DNA from: an uncultured Oscillospiraceae bacterium
GTDB lineage: Bacteria; Bacillota; Clostridia; Oscillospirales; Oscillospiraceae
Reading direction: 5' to 3'
NCBI GenBank assembly: GCA_934569045.1
Contig: CAKTJX010000006.1
Coordinates: 13,768-77,767 of the forward strand
Length of the DNA stretch: 64,000 nt
Positions 61,925-64,000 of this stretch are shown here, piece after piece. Below the pieces are notes generated by a model. It did no database searches and was not told the DNA's origin. It saw nothing but the letters and a program-made list of their open reading frames with translations. Each line of letters begins with the position of its first letter. The stretch's first letter is position 1. The translations under genes were made by a program, and so were the position numbers.

Positions 61925-61998
61925 CAAGCTTTTATGGTTTTTGCATCGGATAAATCTCAATGCATTCACCAAATTCGCTTGAAAGGAGGAACATACTT

Positions 61999-62157
61999 AT
62001 GTGTACGCAGTTACAGATTCCGAAAGGTGATTATGCTGATAAAGATGATTTTGAATTCATCTTTGTGCCGTTTGTCACTCGTAAAAACGGTCATCGTGAC
62101 TATGCACGCAATCATGGGCTAAAGGCCTGGAGAATCCGTGTCCGAAAAGGGCATTGA
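61999..62157 (+). CDS. Small hypothetical protein (52 residues)
   Basis: ATG 61999 has AAAGGAGG at a good distance. The product, MCTQLQIPKGDYADKDDFEF then FVPFVTRKNGHRDYARNHG, is basic at its C-terminus. I assign no family. It lies in a cluster of small genes near the right end. Confidence 0.55.
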   Translation: MCTQLQIPKGDYADKDDFEFIFVPFVTRKNGHRDYARNHGLKAWRIRVRKGH

Positions 62158-62227
62158 TCTCTCAGCATGGATGTTGGCGGTTCCATTCATGTCCTTAAAT
62201 CATAACTTTTGAGAAAGGACTGAAAAA

Positions 62228-62356
62228 ATGGTACATCATGCACCGCCCAAGCTGGTAAAGGCCGCAAAGACATTGGCAAAATCCACAGCATCTAAGAAAG
62301 CCAAAAGCAATGCGGGCAAAGTTCTAGCAAACCACAAAGCGCAAATGCACAAATAA
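62228..62356 (+). CDS. 42-residue very basic small protein
   Basis: ATG 62228 after AGAAAGGA opens 42 codons. The product is almost entirely Lys, Ala, Ser and His (for example LVKAAKTLAKSTASKKAK), with no acidic residue that I can see. It may bind nucleic acid or be a small membrane-active peptide. It is below usual ORF cut-offs and followed by a terminator. Confidence 0.5.
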   Translation: MVHHAPPKLVKAAKTLAKSTASKKAKSNAGKVLANHKAQMHK

Positions 62357-62380
62357 TCATCTGGCCATCACATGGAAATG

Positions 62381-62415
62381 TACCTCAGCTCATTTTGAGA
62401 TGGGGTATATTTTTT
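62381..62415 (+). terminator. Terminator after the small basic gene
   Basis: TACCTCA pairs with TGGGGTA (with a wobble) and TATTTTTT follows. Confidence 0.55.
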
Positions 62416-62504
62416 AAGCTTTAAGATCATCTCAAATATTCTGAAGCATATTTGTAGCATTTCATAATCTTGAGCCTTAGTGATATTTAACATAACTATG
62501 TAAC

Positions 62505-62543
62505 AAAGCATCCCACCGATCTTCACAACCGGTGGGATGCTTT
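62505..62543 (-). terminator. Terminator of the DUF6061-like gene
   Basis: AAAGCATCCCACCG and CGGTGGGATGCTTT form a perfect 14 bp stem 13 bases after the stop. The 150 bp before it (62357-62504) holds only the preceding terminator and nothing else. Confidence 0.8.
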
Positions 62544-62555
62544 CATATAAACAGT

Positions 62556-62801
62556 TTAATCCTCAAGCCCGTGTTCCGCTGCACCCCGGAGATACCTTCC
62601 CAGTTCCCCAGACAGCACCAGCCCTGCATACTCCATAGGGGCATGATAAACCAGCCAATTCAGGTCAGCCATCTGGCTGGTTGTGATACCGTAGAAGTTT
62701 TCCACTTCCTCACAATCGATGGTCATGAAAGACCCGTCGCTATAGGTCAGTTCTACACAGTTGGCATCCATGTTGTAGATACCGTGAATCAGTTTCGTCA
62801 T
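62556..62801 (-). CDS. DUF6061-like small protein
   Basis: 81 residues. The pattern LIHGIYNMDANCVELTYSDGSFMTIDCEEVEN ... LNWLVYHAPMEYAGLVLSGELGRYL matches the small DUF6061 family found in Clostridia mobile elements. ATG 62801 follows GAAGGAG. The function is unknown. It is the last gene before the right arm sites. Confidence 0.7.
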   Translation of the reverse strand: MTKLIHGIYNMDANCVELTYSDGSFMTIDCEEVENFYGITTSQMADLNWLVYHAPMEYAGLVLSGELGRYLRGAAEHGLED

Positions 62802-62882
62802 AGTTTGCTCCTTCAAAGTAATGAAAATTTTTCCTCACTTTGTCGTGGCGAAACCGTTTCCCGAAATGTCCGACCCTATTCT

Positions 62883-62904
62883 CCGCACCAATTCCGCACC
62901 AAAC
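62883..62904. repeat. Right integrase arm-type sites
   Basis: CCGCACCAATT (62883-62893) and CCGCACCAAAC (62894-62904) are tandem, in the same orientation as the left-end set. The A+T-rich stretch 62905-63015 between them and attR holds no gene. Confidence 0.8.
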
Positions 62905-63015
62905 ATCCATGGAGGTACATGGATATATGGGGATTTATGGAATAAAAAGTTTTGAAAAATGGGTAATATCGTTGTTTATTGAGAAATATGGAGATATGAA
63001 AAGGTATCCTTTCCA

Positions 63016-63033
63016 ACAATACCTAATTTCATA
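63016..63033. repeat. attR core direct repeat
   Basis: Identical to 37305-37322. Reading on the minus strand, the original ychF ribosome site AAAGGAGATTTT, then ATG and five ychF codons, end here in element DNA. Confidence 0.88.
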
Positions 63034-63098
63034 CTCTGTAAAATCTCCTTTGTTTTCGGGTGGGTCCGGCGGAAGGGGGGACCCGCATAGATTTAACT

Positions 63099-63127
63099 AT
63101 TATACAGGATGAAAGTGGGTTTTGCAA
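63099..63127 (-). promoter_or_regulatory. Stranded original ychF promoter
   Basis: Minus-strand TTGCAA and TATAAT are 17 bases apart, about 60 bases upstream of the orphaned ychF start codon. It now fires into the right end of the element. A GGGTCC / GGACCC hairpin lies in its leader near 63063-63083. The stretch 63128-63344 holds nothing I can identify. Confidence 0.75.
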
Positions 63128-63344
63128 GGGTTGAAAGGGAGAAATCCACGGCTTTTGAAGGAATTCTCAAAGAGATGTGCCGAAGAACAGAAGCAATGAC
63201 AACTGCGATACTACCGTTTCCGGCAGTATCTGTTTCCTTTGGGGCGGACCTGCAGCCATGTGGAGGCGGTGTGGAATTTTTCAGGCAGCGGGATCAAATT
63301 TTCATATTCTTTTCGAGCAGATTCCTTATCTGAGGGTGGATGGC

Positions 63345-63823
63345 TTACTTCCGCTTCGCCCCGTCCGCGATTTGCAGGCCATAGACATAGTTCAGCATGG
63401 TTTTCTTCGGGAACATCGCGGTCATGGAGACGAAGGGGCGCTGGTAGGCGGGCAGGCCGCAGACTACGTTCAGTTCACCCCGGAGCATTCCAAAATACCC
63501 GTCCTCGGCAACTTGATTCGGGGCTACCGTGTGGGCGAAGGCCTTGGTATCCGTCAGACAGCCGACCATGGCAAAGCCGGTATCCATGGCACCGGGCATC
63601 AGCGTGGTGACGGTAACGCCGGTGCCTTTCAGCTCCCGCCACAGGGCGTTGGACCAACTGGTAACGTAGGCCCCTTGGTGGCATAGTAGACGGCCTGGAG
63701 AGGCCCCGGCATGACGGCGGCAGTGGAGCTGACATTCAGGACTCTGCCGCTACCCCGCTGCACCATATCCGGCAGAAACAGCTTCAGAAGCCGAGTGAGG
63801 GTTTCGATGTTTACGGCAATCAT
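63345..63823 (-). pseudogene. Truncated, frameshifted SDR-family dehydrogenase
   Basis: The 5' part encodes NIETLTRLLKLFLPDMVQRGSGRVLNVSSTAAVMPGPLQAVYYATK, with the Ser and the YxxxK catalytic residues of short-chain dehydrogenases. At a GGGG run near 63681 the frame shifts. The continuation (AYVTSWSNALWRELKGTGV, then MPGAMDTGFAMVG) is in another frame and runs to 63345. The N-terminal Rossmann part with TGxxxGxG is absent; the sequence upstream of 63823 is unrelated. It is non-functional. Confidence 0.8.
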
Positions 63824-63864
63824 ACGGGAAGTCCCTCTTTTGCGCCCGGATAAAGGAGCCGCCT

Positions 63865-64000
63865 ATGGCAGAACAGACTCCCGACAGTATCATTACAACC
63901 CAGAGGAACGGGCAGACCATTGTTGCGGAGTTGTTTTTCAATCACAGCAGCACGGAAACGTTCCGCGACAAGCTGCTCAAACTGGTACTTGCCGACAATT
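63865..64000 (+). CDS. Start of a TnpW-like element-encoded protein (partial)
   Basis: ATG 63865 follows AAAGGAG. The first 45 residues (MAEQTPDSIITTQRNGQTIV, then FNHSSTETFRDKLLKLVL) resemble small TnpW-type proteins of Clostridia integrative elements. The gene runs off the window. It suggests that a second mobile element begins near 63.83 kb, where the SDR gene is cut. Confidence 0.5.
   Translation, partial: MAEQTPDSIITTQRNGQTIVAELFFNHSSTETFRDKLLKLVLADN

Larger units (their letters stand above)
37305..63033. mobile_element. 25.7 kb integrative mobilizable element in ychF carrying BREX and Septu
   Basis: The bounds are an 18 bp direct repeat, ACAATACCTAATTTCATA, at 37305-37322 and 63016-63033. 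The left repeat is the ychF start; the right one is a fragment of the original ychF 5' end. Just inside each end are tandem CCGCACCAATT units. Integrase, excisionase, MobV relaxase, candidate oriT and replication-type primase genes fill the left arm. Codon use and G+C in the cargo are visibly lower than in flanking DNA. No type IV secretion genes are present, so it is mobilizable rather than self-conjugative. An excised, transiently replicating form is likely. Confidence 0.9.

Overview
The window looks like a chromosomal segment of a Gram-positive, low-to-moderate G+C Clostridia bacterium with fairly G+C-rich coding DNA, most likely an Oscillospiraceae-type gut anaerobe (inference). The support is: lipoprotein and sortase-type surface genes, TRAP-TAXI transport, AGGAGG ribosome sites, TTGNNN-17-TATAAT promoters, and Clostridia-style mobile elements. 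No rRNA or taxonomic marker other than ychF and one tRNA-Pro is present, so the family assignment is tentative.

Host part, 1-37.3 kb. Transport and regulation dominate. In order there are: a partial anchored protein and a lipoprotein; a uracil permease; a TAXI binding protein with its fused TRAP permease; a seven-gene operon (two sugar-type ABC permeases without an ATPase, an HlyD-like adaptor, a MacB-like ectodomain protein, a response regulator, a histidine kinase and a large solute-binding lipoprotein); an acyltransferase; a DASS/MatC-type carrier plus a DUF6282-like hydrolase, divergent from a LysR regulator with a palindromic site at about -65; a MATE exporter behind a leader-peptide/terminator attenuator; a second MATE exporter under an autoregulated MarR gene with two operators; and an aconitase-like hydratase. 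From 27 to 33.5 kb lies a sortase-pilus operon in the same order as the streptococcal FCT-3 island: tip adhesin, SipA-like inactive signal peptidase, major pilin, class B sortase, minor pilin, second class B sortase. Then come a nitroreductase, an orphan type IV prepilin, tRNA-Pro(UGG), a TraX-like membrane protein and ychF.

Mobile part, 37.305-63.033 kb. A 25.7 kb integrative mobilizable element sits exactly at the first codons of ychF. It is bounded by an 18 bp direct repeat, with tandem CCGCACCAATT integrase arm sites at both ends. Its left arm has a tyrosine integrase, an excisionase, a MobV relaxase, a candidate oriT, a small Cys-rich protein, a P4-type primase-helicase and a CHC2 primase. 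Its cargo is a defence island: a DUF234-like ATPase, an XRE regulator, and a type 1 BREX operon (brxA, brxB, brxC, pglX, pglZ and a broken brxL). The BREX operon is interrupted. pglX is split into two separately translatable pieces by 2.2 kb of cargo (an HD-domain protein, a schlafen/AlbA-type remnant and a VbhA-like small protein), and a Septu pair (ptuA, ptuB) lies between the second pglX piece and pglZ. Several very small genes fill the right end.

Beyond the right att site, the original ychF promoter is stranded, pointing into the element. Next come a truncated, frameshifted SDR pseudogene and the start of another element-type gene (TnpW-like) running off the window.
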